From Sphingomonas palustris (lineage in GTDB: Bacteria; Pseudomonadota; Alphaproteobacteria; Sphingomonadales; Sphingomonadaceae), in the NCBI GenBank assembly GCA_026225215.1, contig JAMFSI010000016.1:1-64000 (forward strand): a stretch of 64,000 bases of DNA, read 5' to 3'. Position 1 is the stretch's first letter; each line of letters begins with the position of its first letter. This document shows, one piece after another, positions 26,912-34,018 of the stretch. The notes under the pieces were generated by a model, which ran no database searches, was not told the DNA's origin, and saw only the letters and a program-made list of their open reading frames with translations. The translations under genes were made by a program, and so were the position numbers.

Positions 26912-27550
26912 CTACATCCCGCCCCTGCGGGTTGCCGCGATAAAGCCGTCCAATTGGGCTAACCGACTGGTCAGGTCGGCGCGCCATGGCGCGTCCTGCG
27001 GGCTACGCGCGAGCAGCCCGGCCCATTGCGCACGCCCCGCTTCCAACTGCCCGGACCGCGCCAGCGCCAGCCCGAGGAAAAATGGCGGCCCCGGTGCGGC
27101 GGGGTTGATCGTAGCAGCGCGGTTGAAGGCCAGCAGCGCCGCCGGCGACAAGGTTCCCTGGGCATGGTGGACCAGCGAATTGGCCAAGGCCAGCCAGGCT
27201 TCACCATCGCGCGGATTGCGGTCTACCTCGCCGCGCAGGATATTGGCGGCATCGGCATATTGCCCATGCCGAGCAAAGGCATCGGCGACCATCAGCCAGC
27301 GATCGCTCTGATCGTCGCTGCCCGCCAGCTTCTGCCGGGCCGTCACCAGCGTATCGGTATTGTCGGGCGCAGTCTCGTCCGGCGCACGCGGCGCGCCTGG
27401 CTCTCCCGGATGACCCTGCGCGGCATAGCCCGCCAGCCCCAGCAAAAGCGCTGCCAGCACCGCCTCCCAACCGGCGCGCTTTACGCGGAACAGCACGACC
27501 AGCGCGAGAAAGCAGGCTGCGGCCAGTGCGATGATGGCTACCCAGGTCAT
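26912..27550 (-). CDS. ccmI: CcmI/CycH-like TPR protein of cytochrome c maturation
   Basis: Last gene of the ccm operon. CcmI delivers apocytochrome c to the haem ligation complex. The 212-residue protein has two N-terminal hydrophobic helices (about 3-22 and 28-45) and a periplasmic TPR region (about 75-200: DRWLMVADAFARHGQYADA, WLALANSLVHHAQG, PFFLGLALARSGQLEA). It is shorter than E. coli CcmH's C-terminal part or rhizobial CycH (about 370 aa) but typical of compact CcmI forms. Its ATG overlaps the ccmH stop. Confidence 0.82.
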   Translation of the reverse strand: MTWVAIIALAAACFLALVVLFRVKRAGWEAVLAALLLGLAGYAAQGHPGEPGAPRAPDETAPDNTDTLVTARQKLAGSDDQSDRWLMVADAFARHGQYADAANILRGEVDRNPRDGEAWLALANSLVHHAQGTLSPAALLAFNRAATINPAAPGPPFFLGLALARSGQLEAGRAQWAGLLARSPQDAPWRADLTSRLAQLDGFIAATRRGGM

Positions 27551-27984
27551 GATTGGCCCACCCGTGAGAAACGCTTGCGCAACAGCAGCGCCGCCAGCCC
27601 CAGCAGCAGCAGGGGCGCCGCGAACAACGGCCAGGTCAGCGTGGTGATGCGCGGCGCATAAGTCACGTAATCACCATAGCGCTGAACCAGCCACCCACGA
27701 ATCGCCTCGGGATCTTCGCCATGGGCGATCCGCAAGCGCACCTGATTGCGCATGTCCCCGGCGATCGGCGCATCGGAGTCGGCGATCGACTGGCTCTGGC
27801 AGACCAGACAGCGCAGCGTTTCCATCAGCGCCTCGGCCTTGGCCTCCAGCGCCGGATCGTCGAGCTGGCGATAGGCGTAAGGGGCCGGCGGCATGGTGTC
27901 GTCGGCCCACGCTGGGGCCCACACTGGCCCCACCAAAACCGCCAGAAGAGCTGCAAAAAGGAGGATAAACCGCCGGGCCATCAT
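27547..27984 (-). CDS. ccmH: Cytochrome c-type biogenesis protein CcmH (CycL)
   Basis: Membrane-anchored thiol protein that reduces the apocytochrome CxxCH motif before haem attachment. The 145-residue protein has a signal sequence (MMARRFILLFAALLAVLVG), the catalytic motif LRCLVCQSQSIADSDAP (about 57-73) and a C-terminal membrane helix (about 112-130). The length and motif are those of CycL/CcmH. Overlaps with ccmG and ccmI by 4 nt each. Confidence 0.94.
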   Translation of the reverse strand: MMARRFILLFAALLAVLVGPVWAPAWADDTMPPAPYAYRQLDDPALEAKAEALMETLRCLVCQSQSIADSDAPIAGDMRNQVRLRIAHGEDPEAIRGWLVQRYGDYVTYAPRITTLTWPLFAAPLLLLGLAALLLRKRFSRVGQS

Positions 27985-28550
27985 GACGCCTCGCGCAGTT
28001 TGGCGAGGATCGCCGGAATTTCCTCGGCCCGGATATCCCCGATGTGCTGGTAGCGGATCACCCCCTTGCCATCGATGACGAAGGTTTCCGGCACGCCCGA
28101 AGAGCCGATCGCCAATTGCACCGCGCTGACGTCATCGGCGCCGATACGGCTGTAAGGATTGCCATTCCGGGCAAGATACGCGGCGAGATCGTCGCTATGA
28201 TCGCGGATGGCGATGCCGTCGATCTCCGCACCCTGCCCCGCCAGCGCATCGATTTGCGGCGATTCCACCGCGCAGGGGATGCACCAGCTGGCAAAGATAT
28301 TGAGCAGATGCGGCTTGCCCGTGGCCAGATCGGCGCGCGCCAGACCGGGACGATCTGGCACCGCCGCGCGCAAGGCGAATTGCGGCAGGGGCTGGCCGAT
28401 CATCCGGCTGGGCACATCATGGTCGGCGGGACGCAGCAGACCGCCGACGACGAGCAGCACAAAGCTCAGAAACAGGCCCAGCGGCAGCCACATCGCCCAG
28501 CGCGCGACGCGCAGATCGGGCTCGGCAGGATTGGCTTCGGGACCGGTCAT
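27981..28550 (-). CDS. ccmG: Thiol:disulfide interchange protein CcmG/DsbE
   Basis: Periplasmic membrane-tethered thioredoxin-like protein in the reducing branch of cytochrome c maturation. I start at ATG 28550 (MTGPEANPAEPDLRVARW), which overlaps the ccmF stop; the frame stays open far upstream, but that is antisense-free shadow of ccmF. The 189-residue protein has one N-terminal membrane helix (about 20-42), then a thioredoxin fold with active site ASWCIPC (about 84-90) and the cis-Pro loop SSGVPETFVID. The WCxxC setting is typical of the family. Confidence 0.93.
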   Translation of the reverse strand: MTGPEANPAEPDLRVARWAMWLPLGLFLSFVLLVVGGLLRPADHDVPSRMIGQPLPQFALRAAVPDRPGLARADLATGKPHLLNIFASWCIPCAVESPQIDALAGQGAEIDGIAIRDHSDDLAAYLARNGNPYSRIGADDVSAVQLAIGSSGVPETFVIDGKGVIRYQHIGDIRAEEIPAILAKLREAS

Positions 28551-30508
28551 CGCCCTTGCCTCATGCGCCGATAAGCGATCTTGTCGCGCACGACGATGCG
28601 CTTGAGATCGGCCAGCAGCCGGCCGAGCAGCGCCAAGGCCCCGCCCAGACCGATCAGCGCGCCACCCAGCCAGATCATCGGCACGAAGGGCTTCCACCAC
28701 AACCGCAACTGCCATCTGCCACCATCCGCCTGTTCGCCAAGGACGGTATAGAGCTGGCCGTTCCAGCGGGTATGCAGCGCCGAGACCGTGGTGTTCTGCT
28801 GCGGCGCCCAGAAGCTGCGAGCCTGCGGCGTCATGGCAAAGACATCGCCGTCCTGATAACGCACCCGCAATTGCGCCTCTAGCGCGGTCCAGTTGGCGCC
28901 CGCGACCGGTTCGACACCGGCCAGCGTGACATGCCACGGCCCCACCGCGACCACCTCGCCGACATGCGCCGCGATCAGCTTCTCGGTGGAAAAGGCGCTG
29001 TCGCAAGCCATGCCGAACAATGCCACGGCGACGCCGAAATGCGCAATAACCATACCCGCGACCGGCAGGGGCAAGCGACGGAGATTTCGCCCCTTGAGCG
29101 GCATCAGGCTGGCCACGGCGATGGCCGGCGCCAGCACGAGCCCGATGTATGGCAGTCCCTTCACCCCCAGCCACAGTGCCAGACCTGCCGCTGCCAAGCC
29201 GATCACCAATCCCGGAAGCAACAGCGAGCGGACGCGTATCAGCTTGTCGCGCCGCCAGCGTAGCAACGGCCCGACCATCAGCACCAGCACCATCGGCACG
29301 AAGAAGAGCGACGCCATCGGATTGAAATAGGGCGGCCCCACCGACACTTTCTGCCCGAAGGCCTCGGTCACCAGCGGATAAAGCGTGCCGATCAGGACGA
29401 TGCCCAGGATCGAGGAAAGCATGACATTGTTGAACACCAGCGCCCCCTCGCGGCTGGTCACCGCGAAACGCTCGCCCTCGGTAACCGTGCCCGCGCGCAA
29501 GGCGAACAACACCAGCGCACTGCCGATGTTGATCGCCAGCAGCATCAGAATGAAACTGCCACGGCGGGGGTCGACGGCAAAGGCGTGGACGCTGGTGAGA
29601 ATGCCCGAGCGCACCAGGAAAGTGCCGATCATCGACATCGAAAAGGCGATCACCCCCAGCATGATCGTCCAGGCACGCAGCGCATTGCGCGCGGCGAGCA
29701 CGCCGCAGGAATGAAGCAGCGCCGTGGCCGCGAGCCATGGCATCAGCGAGGCGTTTTCGACCGGGTCCCAGAACCACCAGCCACCCCAGCCAAGATCGTA
29801 ATAGGCCCAATAGCTGCCGGCGGTAATGCCTAAAGTCAGAAACACCCAGGCGCCCAGCACCCACGGCCGCATCGCTCGGGCAAAGGCGGGCCCGACCTCG
29901 CGCGTGACCAGCGCCCCGATCGCGAAGCTGAAGGCGATCGAGAGCCCGACGTAGCCAAGATACAGCGTCGGCGGATGAAAGGCGAGGCCAGGGTCCTGCA
30001 ACAGTGGATTGAGCCCCTGCCCTTCAGCGGGCACCGGCGACATTCGCGCGAAAGGATTCGAGGCAATCAGCAGGAAGCCATAAAAGCCGAGGCTGACAAA
30101 GGCTTGCCCCGCCAGCGTCGCCAGCATGGTCGGCTCGGGCAAGCGGCGCTCGACCAGCGCGACGAAACCGCCGGCCAGGCCCATCACCGTGACCCACAGC
30201 AGCATCGAGCCTTCGTGATTGCCCCAGGTGCCGGCGAGCTTGTAAATCATCGGCTTGGCCGAATGCGAATTTTCGACGACCAACTTCACCGACAAGTCGG
30301 TCTGGGCGAACAGGCCCATCAGCGCAATCAAGGCACAAGCCGCGAGCAGCCCCTGCACCACCGCCACCGGCCTGACGATACCGGCGAGCGTCCCGCCATC
30401 ACCCACGCCTTTGTTAAAAGAAACCAGCGCCAAGGCGCCGGCGATCAGCTGCAGTCCCGCCAGCGCGGCGGCCAGCCATAAAGCGGCCAGACCCAGTTCG
30501 GCTAGCAT
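28547..30508 (-). CDS. ccmF: Haem lyase subunit CcmF
   Basis: Polytopic inner-membrane protein that with CcmH/CcmI attaches haem to apocytochrome c. The 653-residue chain has about fifteen hydrophobic segments and the periplasmic WWD motif WGGWWFWDPVENASLMPWL (about 232-250), followed by SCGVLAARN. The conserved His-bearing segments on either side are present. It starts 16 nt after ccmE and overlaps ccmG by 4 nt. Confidence 0.96.
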   Translation of the reverse strand: MLAELGLAALWLAAALAGLQLIAGALALVSFNKGVGDGGTLAGIVRPVAVVQGLLAACALIALMGLFAQTDLSVKLVVENSHSAKPMIYKLAGTWGNHEGSMLLWVTVMGLAGGFVALVERRLPEPTMLATLAGQAFVSLGFYGFLLIASNPFARMSPVPAEGQGLNPLLQDPGLAFHPPTLYLGYVGLSIAFSFAIGALVTREVGPAFARAMRPWVLGAWVFLTLGITAGSYWAYYDLGWGGWWFWDPVENASLMPWLAATALLHSCGVLAARNALRAWTIMLGVIAFSMSMIGTFLVRSGILTSVHAFAVDPRRGSFILMLLAINIGSALVLFALRAGTVTEGERFAVTSREGALVFNNVMLSSILGIVLIGTLYPLVTEAFGQKVSVGPPYFNPMASLFFVPMVLVLMVGPLLRWRRDKLIRVRSLLLPGLVIGLAAAGLALWLGVKGLPYIGLVLAPAIAVASLMPLKGRNLRRLPLPVAGMVIAHFGVAVALFGMACDSAFSTEKLIAAHVGEVVAVGPWHVTLAGVEPVAGANWTALEAQLRVRYQDGDVFAMTPQARSFWAPQQNTTVSALHTRWNGQLYTVLGEQADGGRWQLRLWWKPFVPMIWLGGALIGLGGALALLGRLLADLKRIVVRDKIAYRRMRQGR

Positions 30509-30524
30509 GTGCTATCTGCTCCGC

Positions 30525-30980
30525 TCATTTGGTTGCGGCCACGGCCTGGCGTGCCTGTTGCGCGGTCATGTCTTTGAGTTCGCGCGGAACGTAACGCTCG
30601 TCGTGCTTGGCAAGGAGATTGTCAGCGAGAAATGTACCGTCCGGGCTGCTCTTGCCCTCGGCCACGACGCCCGAGCCTTCGACGAACAGCGCCGGGCGAA
30701 TACCCGAAAAACGCACCGGCACTCGCGCCTTGCCGTCAGTGACGACGAAGCGGACGGTCACGCCATCGGCCTCGTTGTGCATCGATCCGCGCTCGACCAT
30801 GCCGCCCAGCCGCACTTCGCGATCGGGAGATGAGGGATGCGCCGCCATGTCGCTCGGCAGATAGAAATACGACGCCTGGTTGCGCAGCGCCCAAGCCGCG
30901 AGGAGCACGGCGCCGACCAGCGCTGCCAGTGCAATGAGGATCAGCACCAGCCGCTGATGCTTGGCCTTAATCATGGTCAT
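30525..30980 (-). CDS. ccmE: Haem chaperone CcmE
   Basis: Periplasmic, membrane-anchored haem carrier. I start at ATG 30980 (MTMIKAKHQRLVLI), which overlaps the ccmD stop; this gives 151 residues. There is one N-terminal membrane helix (about 10-31), a beta-barrel domain and the haem-attachment motif LLAKHDERYVPREL, whose His is the covalent haem ligand of the family. The typical start 'KAKHQRL' supports the chosen start. Confidence 0.94.
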   Translation of the reverse strand: MTMIKAKHQRLVLILIALAALVGAVLLAAWALRNQASYFYLPSDMAAHPSSPDREVRLGGMVERGSMHNEADGVTVRFVVTDGKARVPVRFSGIRPALFVEGSGVVAEGKSSPDGTFLADNLLAKHDERYVPRELKDMTAQQARQAVAATK

Positions 30981-31117
30981 CGCTGCCGCACCTCGTCGCG
31001 GCGCTTTTCGGCGCGGCGCATCGCCAGCCAACTCCATCCCAGCAACGCCAGCGTGCCGCCCGCGCCCGCGACATAAGCCGCCCAGACGAACGGCCAGGGA
31101 TCGAGAACCTCGGTCAC
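30977..31117 (-). CDS. ccmD: Haem exporter protein CcmD
   Basis: A 46-residue single-pass membrane protein between ccmC and ccmE. It starts at a GTG overlapping the ccmC stop by 4 nt and ends in ATGA with ccmE. The sequence has the family pattern: PFVWAAYVAGAGGTLALLGW helix followed by a basic tail (LAMRRAEKRRDEVRQR). CcmD helps release holo-CcmE from the CcmC complex. Easily missed because it is short and its frame runs on into a shadow of ccmC. Confidence 0.88.
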   Translation of the reverse strand: MTEVLDPWPFVWAAYVAGAGGTLALLGWSWLAMRRAEKRRDEVRQR

Positions 31118-31863
31118 GCCTGCGCCTCCCTGACCAGCGCCTTGCGCCGCAGCCGGGCTTCCGCCTGGGCTCCGGCCAGGATCGTGCGCATCCGCATCAA
31201 CACGACACCGCCGAAGATAAGGCTGAAGCCGAGCGTAGCGGCAAACAGCGGCCACAGGAAAGCGGCGGCCATCGCGGAGCTGCCCCCCCCTAATCCGCCA
31301 AAACTGATGCTCGGCGGCTGGTGCAGGCTGTTCCACCACAGCACCGAATAATGGATGATGGGAATATTGACCGCCCCGACCAGCCCGAACACCGCTGCGA
31401 CCCGCGATTGTCCGCCACCATCGCGCGCCGCCGCATCGGCGAGCGCGATATAGCCAAGGTAGAGAAACAGTAAAACCAGCATGCTGGTCAACCGGCCATC
31501 CCACACCCACCATGTGCCCCACGCCGGACGCCCCCAGAGCGAGCCACTGAGCAAGCACAGCGCGGGGGAGAAGGCGCCGGGAACCGCCGCCGCCCGGGCC
31601 GCCACGCCGGCCAGCGGATGCCGCCAGACGATCTCGGCCAGGCTGGCCCCGGCAATCGCCATCCACCCCGCCATCCCCAGCCATGCCGAGGGTACGTGAA
31701 TGTAGAGAATACGGACGGAATCGCCCTGCAACCGGTCTGCCGGCGCACCGGTAAGGCCCCAAATCAGCGCCGCGCTCGCGATCAGCACACCCGGCGCCAG
31801 CAACGATGGCGTCAGCCAGCGAGCGAGGCGCAAAAACCGGGCAGGATTGGCGAAGCCGTGCAT
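31114..31863 (-). CDS. ccmC: Haem exporter protein CcmC
   Basis: Inner-membrane protein that loads haem onto CcmE. The 249-residue chain has six hydrophobic helices and the WWD motif WGTWWVWDGRLTSMLVLLFL (about 126-145), with a conserved His in YIHVPSAWLGM before it and IHYSVLWWNSLHQ after it. It is the first gene visible of the minus-strand ccmCDEFGHI operon. The ATP-binding exporter genes ccmA and ccmB are not next to it: the upstream neighbour is tRNA-His. Confidence 0.95.
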   Translation of the reverse strand: MHGFANPARFLRLARWLTPSLLAPGVLIASAALIWGLTGAPADRLQGDSVRILYIHVPSAWLGMAGWMAIAGASLAEIVWRHPLAGVAARAAAVPGAFSPALCLLSGSLWGRPAWGTWWVWDGRLTSMLVLLFLYLGYIALADAAARDGGGQSRVAAVFGLVGAVNIPIIHYSVLWWNSLHQPPSISFGGLGGGSSAMAAAFLWPLFAATLGFSLIFGGVVLMRMRTILAGAQAEARLRRKALVREAQA

Positions 31864-32029
31864 CTATGGGGCCGTGCGAATACTCGATGGCGGGTTTCGA
31901 TGGGGCGAAATGCCGTCACGAACTGGTCCAGCCGGGAGGCCGCTTTGGCAGGCCAAGCCTCAGCCCGCAAGAGCCGGGCCGAGGATTATCGTCAGGCAGG
32001 AATTGACCCGAATTCGGGTCCAGCACGAA

Positions 32030-32107
32030 TGGGGCGACCGATGGGGTTTGAACCCACGACCTCCGGTACCACAAACCGGCGCTCTAACCAACTGAGCTAC
32101 GGTCGCC
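32030..32107 (-). tRNA. tRNA-His (anticodon GUG)
   Basis: On the minus strand the gene reads G-GCGACCG at the 5' end and CGGTCGC-C-CCA at the 3' end, so the extra G(-1) pairs with C73, the identity element of tRNA-His. The anticodon stem-loop is CCGGT-TTGTGGT-ACCGG with GTG. The D-arm GTAGCTCAGTTGGTTAGAGC and T-arm GTGGGTTCAAACCCCAT are normal, and CCA is encoded. Confidence 0.96.
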
Positions 32108-32210
32108 ATATTCGGGCGCGCCCGACGAGGGCGCGCATTTCGCACAGGGCCGGCGGGTTGGAAAGCGAAAAATTCGCCAGCCGCGCCGCCCCGCGCAAAG
32201 CCTGATAAGC

Positions 32211-32441
32211 TCAGCCCTTCTTGAGGGTCAGGCCACCGAAACGCTTGTTGAACTGGGCCACCCGACCGCCGGCATCGAGCAGGCGCTGGTTGCCGCCGGT
32301 CCAAGCCGGGTGCGACGTCGGATCGATTTCAAGCGACATGGTATCGCCTTCCTTGCCCCAGGTGGAGCGCGTTTCGAAGACGGTGCCGTCGGTCATCTGC
32401 ACCTTGATCATGTGATAGTCGGGATGGATATCGGCCTTCAT
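32211..32441 (-). CDS. rpmE: 50S ribosomal protein L31
   Basis: A 76-residue ribosomal protein ([20 protein letters not shown]). It is the zinc-free (C-minus) type: the CxxC motifs are absent, as is general in alphaproteobacteria. Family landmarks are DIHPDYH near the start, [12 protein letters not shown], and HPAWTGGNQ. It has its own short transcript region, lying between tRNA-His and a palindromic element that separates it from fabZ. AGAGAAA precedes the start. Confidence 0.95.
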   Translation of the reverse strand: MKADIHPDYHMIKVQMTDGTVFETRSTWGKEGDTMSLEIDPTSHPAWTGGNQRLLDAGGRVAQFNKRFGGLTLKKG

Positions 32442-32548
32442 GGCATTTCTCTTTCACAGTGGCCGGTTCCGACCGGCCTGAATTGGAAGGCGCGCGCATA
32501 GCTGTGACGCTGGCGCTTGTCCAGTGTTGTTCCAGGGTCGTCGTTTGA

Positions 32549-32683
32549 AATTCGCCGAAGGCGAATTGAAGTGCGGTTCCGGCCCGCTCCCCCGGCCCAA
32601 CCACCCACAGGGTACCTTCAATGGGTGGTTGGGCCGGGGGAGTGGGCCGGAACCGCGCTATGAAATTCCGGCACCGGAATTTC
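32549..32683. repeat. Three-hairpin palindromic element A (between fabZ and rpmE)
   Basis: Three stems: 32549-32556 with 32560-32567 (AATTCGCC/GGCGAATT, loop GAA); a central 35-bp stem 32573-32607 with 32622-32656 that has a single G-T mismatch and a 14-nt loop CAGGGTACCTTCAA (32608-32621); and 32662-32671 with 32674-32683 (GAAATTCCGG/CCGGAATTTC). It starts 12 nt after the fabZ stop on the transcribed strand. The central inner stem (CCCCCGGCCCAACCACCCA) and the loop match the element at 43265-43400, with the loop in reverse complement. Confidence 0.92.
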
Positions 32684-32694
32684 CCAACAAATTC

Positions 32695-33174
32695 TCAGGC
32701 CTCCGGCGGGTCGGCGACCATCGCGGTGAAATTGACCTCGCAAGCGATCTTGTCGCCAAGCGTGGCCTTGCCCCAGAATTTGCAGACCCGGGCCCGCTTC
32801 TGAACAAAGCCGACATGGAGATCGAGCAGGCAGCCAGGCTCCACCGGATTGCGGAATTTGGCTTCCTCAATCGCCATGAAATAGACCAGCTTGCCGGAGC
32901 CGGCGAGTTCCAACGTTTCGATCGCCAGGATCGCGGCGGCTTGCGCCAGCGCCTCGATGATCAGCACGCCCGGCATGATCGGCCGTCCAGGAAAATGGCC
33001 CTGAAAGAACTGCTCGTTGAAGCTGACCGCCTTTACCGCGTGAATTTCTCCGCCCACGGTGAGCGAGGCGACGCGGTCCACGAGCAGCAGAGGGTAGCGA
33101 TGGGGCAAAGCCGCCAGAATCGCGCGAATATCATAAGACTTGATCGCCGCGATCTCTCCAGCCTGCTGCTCCAT
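32695..33174 (-). CDS. fabZ: 3-hydroxyacyl-[acyl-carrier-protein] dehydratase FabZ
   Basis: Hot-dog-fold dehydratase of fatty-acid synthesis (3-hydroxyacyl-ACP to trans-2-enoyl-ACP). The 159-residue protein has the N-terminal segment [20 protein letters not shown] and the catalytic His/Glu region [23 protein letters not shown] (His near 60, Glu near 74). It ends the bamA-skp-fabZ group, 169 nt after skp, with remnants of a repeat in between. This neighbourhood usually goes on to lpxA; here L31 follows instead. Confidence 0.95.
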   Translation of the reverse strand: MEQQAGEIAAIKSYDIRAILAALPHRYPLLLVDRVASLTVGGEIHAVKAVSFNEQFFQGHFPGRPIMPGVLIIEALAQAAAILAIETLELAGSGKLVYFMAIEEAKFRNPVEPGCLLDLHVGFVQKRARVCKFWGKATLGDKIACEVNFTAMVADPPEA

Positions 33175-33234
33175 CCCGTTCCCCTGCTCCCGTTACTTGT
33201 TTTAGAATGGACAGCGTAATATGCGAATCACGCG

Positions 33235-33316
33235 CCCGCTCTAAGTGTTTGTTGTCGCATCGTTTATCGTCAAAACCGGTACCCACCCCGTTCTTCAACG
33301 GGGCAGGCATTTTTGG
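33235..33316. repeat. Diverged copy of the kup-downstream element, after skp
   Basis: Bases 33235-33266 (CCCGCTCTAAGTGTTTGTTG then TCGCATCGTTTA) match the reverse complement of the stretch 19684-19716 with few differences, and the preceding GCGAATCACGCGCCCGCTCT extends the match. AACCGGTACCCA follows, as in the loop region of related repeats, and a small hairpin CCCGTT/AACGGG (33288-33301) ends it. The long 30-bp stem seen after kup is not present. On the transcribed strand of skp it has the same orientation as the kup copy has to kup. Confidence 0.7.
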
Positions 33317-33343
33317 CACGACGCTCTAAGTGGCTATTCTCGC

Positions 33344-34018
33344 TCAGCGACCGCCCGCATCGGTCCCGCGCGCGCCGGCCTGGCCGGCCTGCTGCGCCCG
33401 TTGTTCGCGCACCTCGCGCGGCTCCCAGCCGGCCGGCGGGGTGATCTGCGCCGAAGGCAGCAGCGTATTGAGTTCAGCCAGCACATCCGGCGTGAGGTCA
33501 TAATTTGCGCTGGTAATCTGCTGGACCGCCTCGGCTTTGAGCAGCAGGCTCACGCCATCCTTGGCCATCGCCGCCTGCATCGCCGCACCCAGCTTGTCGG
33601 TGATCTGCTCCTGCACATAAGCATCGGACAAGGCCACCGGCTGCATCATCCGCTGCAGCTCCTGCGTACCCGCATCCTGCAATTGTTGAATCGTCTGCTG
33701 CTCCTGCGCCAGCGCCGCCGGGGCAACATTGGCAGTGCGGTCACGCTGGAATTTTTCGGCCATCGGCTGCAGCTGGGCGACGATCTGCGCGCGACGGGCT
33801 TCGGCGGCATCGATCTGCGGCTTGTAAGTGACGCTGCGCTGGCTTTGCGCGGTGCGATAAGCGTTGGAATTGCCCACCACGCCATTCAGGTTGACGACCG
33901 CGATGGGCCCCTTGCTTCCGGTAGCGGCGGCAACGGGAGCGGATTTCGCCACCGCGACGGTGGCGGAACCAGCGAGCAACAGCGCGGCGAGGGCGATCGG
34001 CTTGAACATTGTTTTCAT
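33344..34018 (-). CDS. skp: OmpH/Skp-family periplasmic chaperone
   Basis: Periplasmic chaperone for outer-membrane proteins, working with the BamA gene just upstream. The 224-residue chain has a signal peptide (MKTMFKPIALAALLLAGSATVAVAKS), then IAVVNLNGVVGNSNAYRTAQSQR typical of OmpH, and a long helical, Gln/Glu-rich coiled-coil (about 75-160). An unusual C-terminal tail is Gln/Arg/Gly-rich (RAQQAGQAGARGTDAGGR). Its ATG overlaps the bamA stop by one base (TAATG). Confidence 0.9.
   Translation of the reverse strand: MKTMFKPIALAALLLAGSATVAVAKSAPVAAATGSKGPIAVVNLNGVVGNSNAYRTAQSQRSVTYKPQIDAAEARRAQIVAQLQPMAEKFQRDRTANVAPAALAQEQQTIQQLQDAGTQELQRMMQPVALSDAYVQEQITDKLGAAMQAAMAKDGVSLLLKAEAVQQITSANYDLTPDVLAELNTLLPSAQITPPAGWEPREVREQRAQQAGQAGARGTDAGGR

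Noticed and set aside
27981..29864. A 627-codon minus-strand frame that could be read as one large protein
   Set aside because: Only its last 189 codons (from 28550) are CcmG; the rest lies over ccmF in another frame and has no protein-like features.
30977..31762. A 261-codon minus-strand frame covering ccmC
   Set aside because: Its first 215 codons are the shadow of ccmC; only the last 46 codons are CcmD.
31618..32205. A 195-codon plus-strand frame across the ccmC start and tRNA-His
   Set aside because: It runs through a tRNA gene on the other strand and shows no conserved feature.
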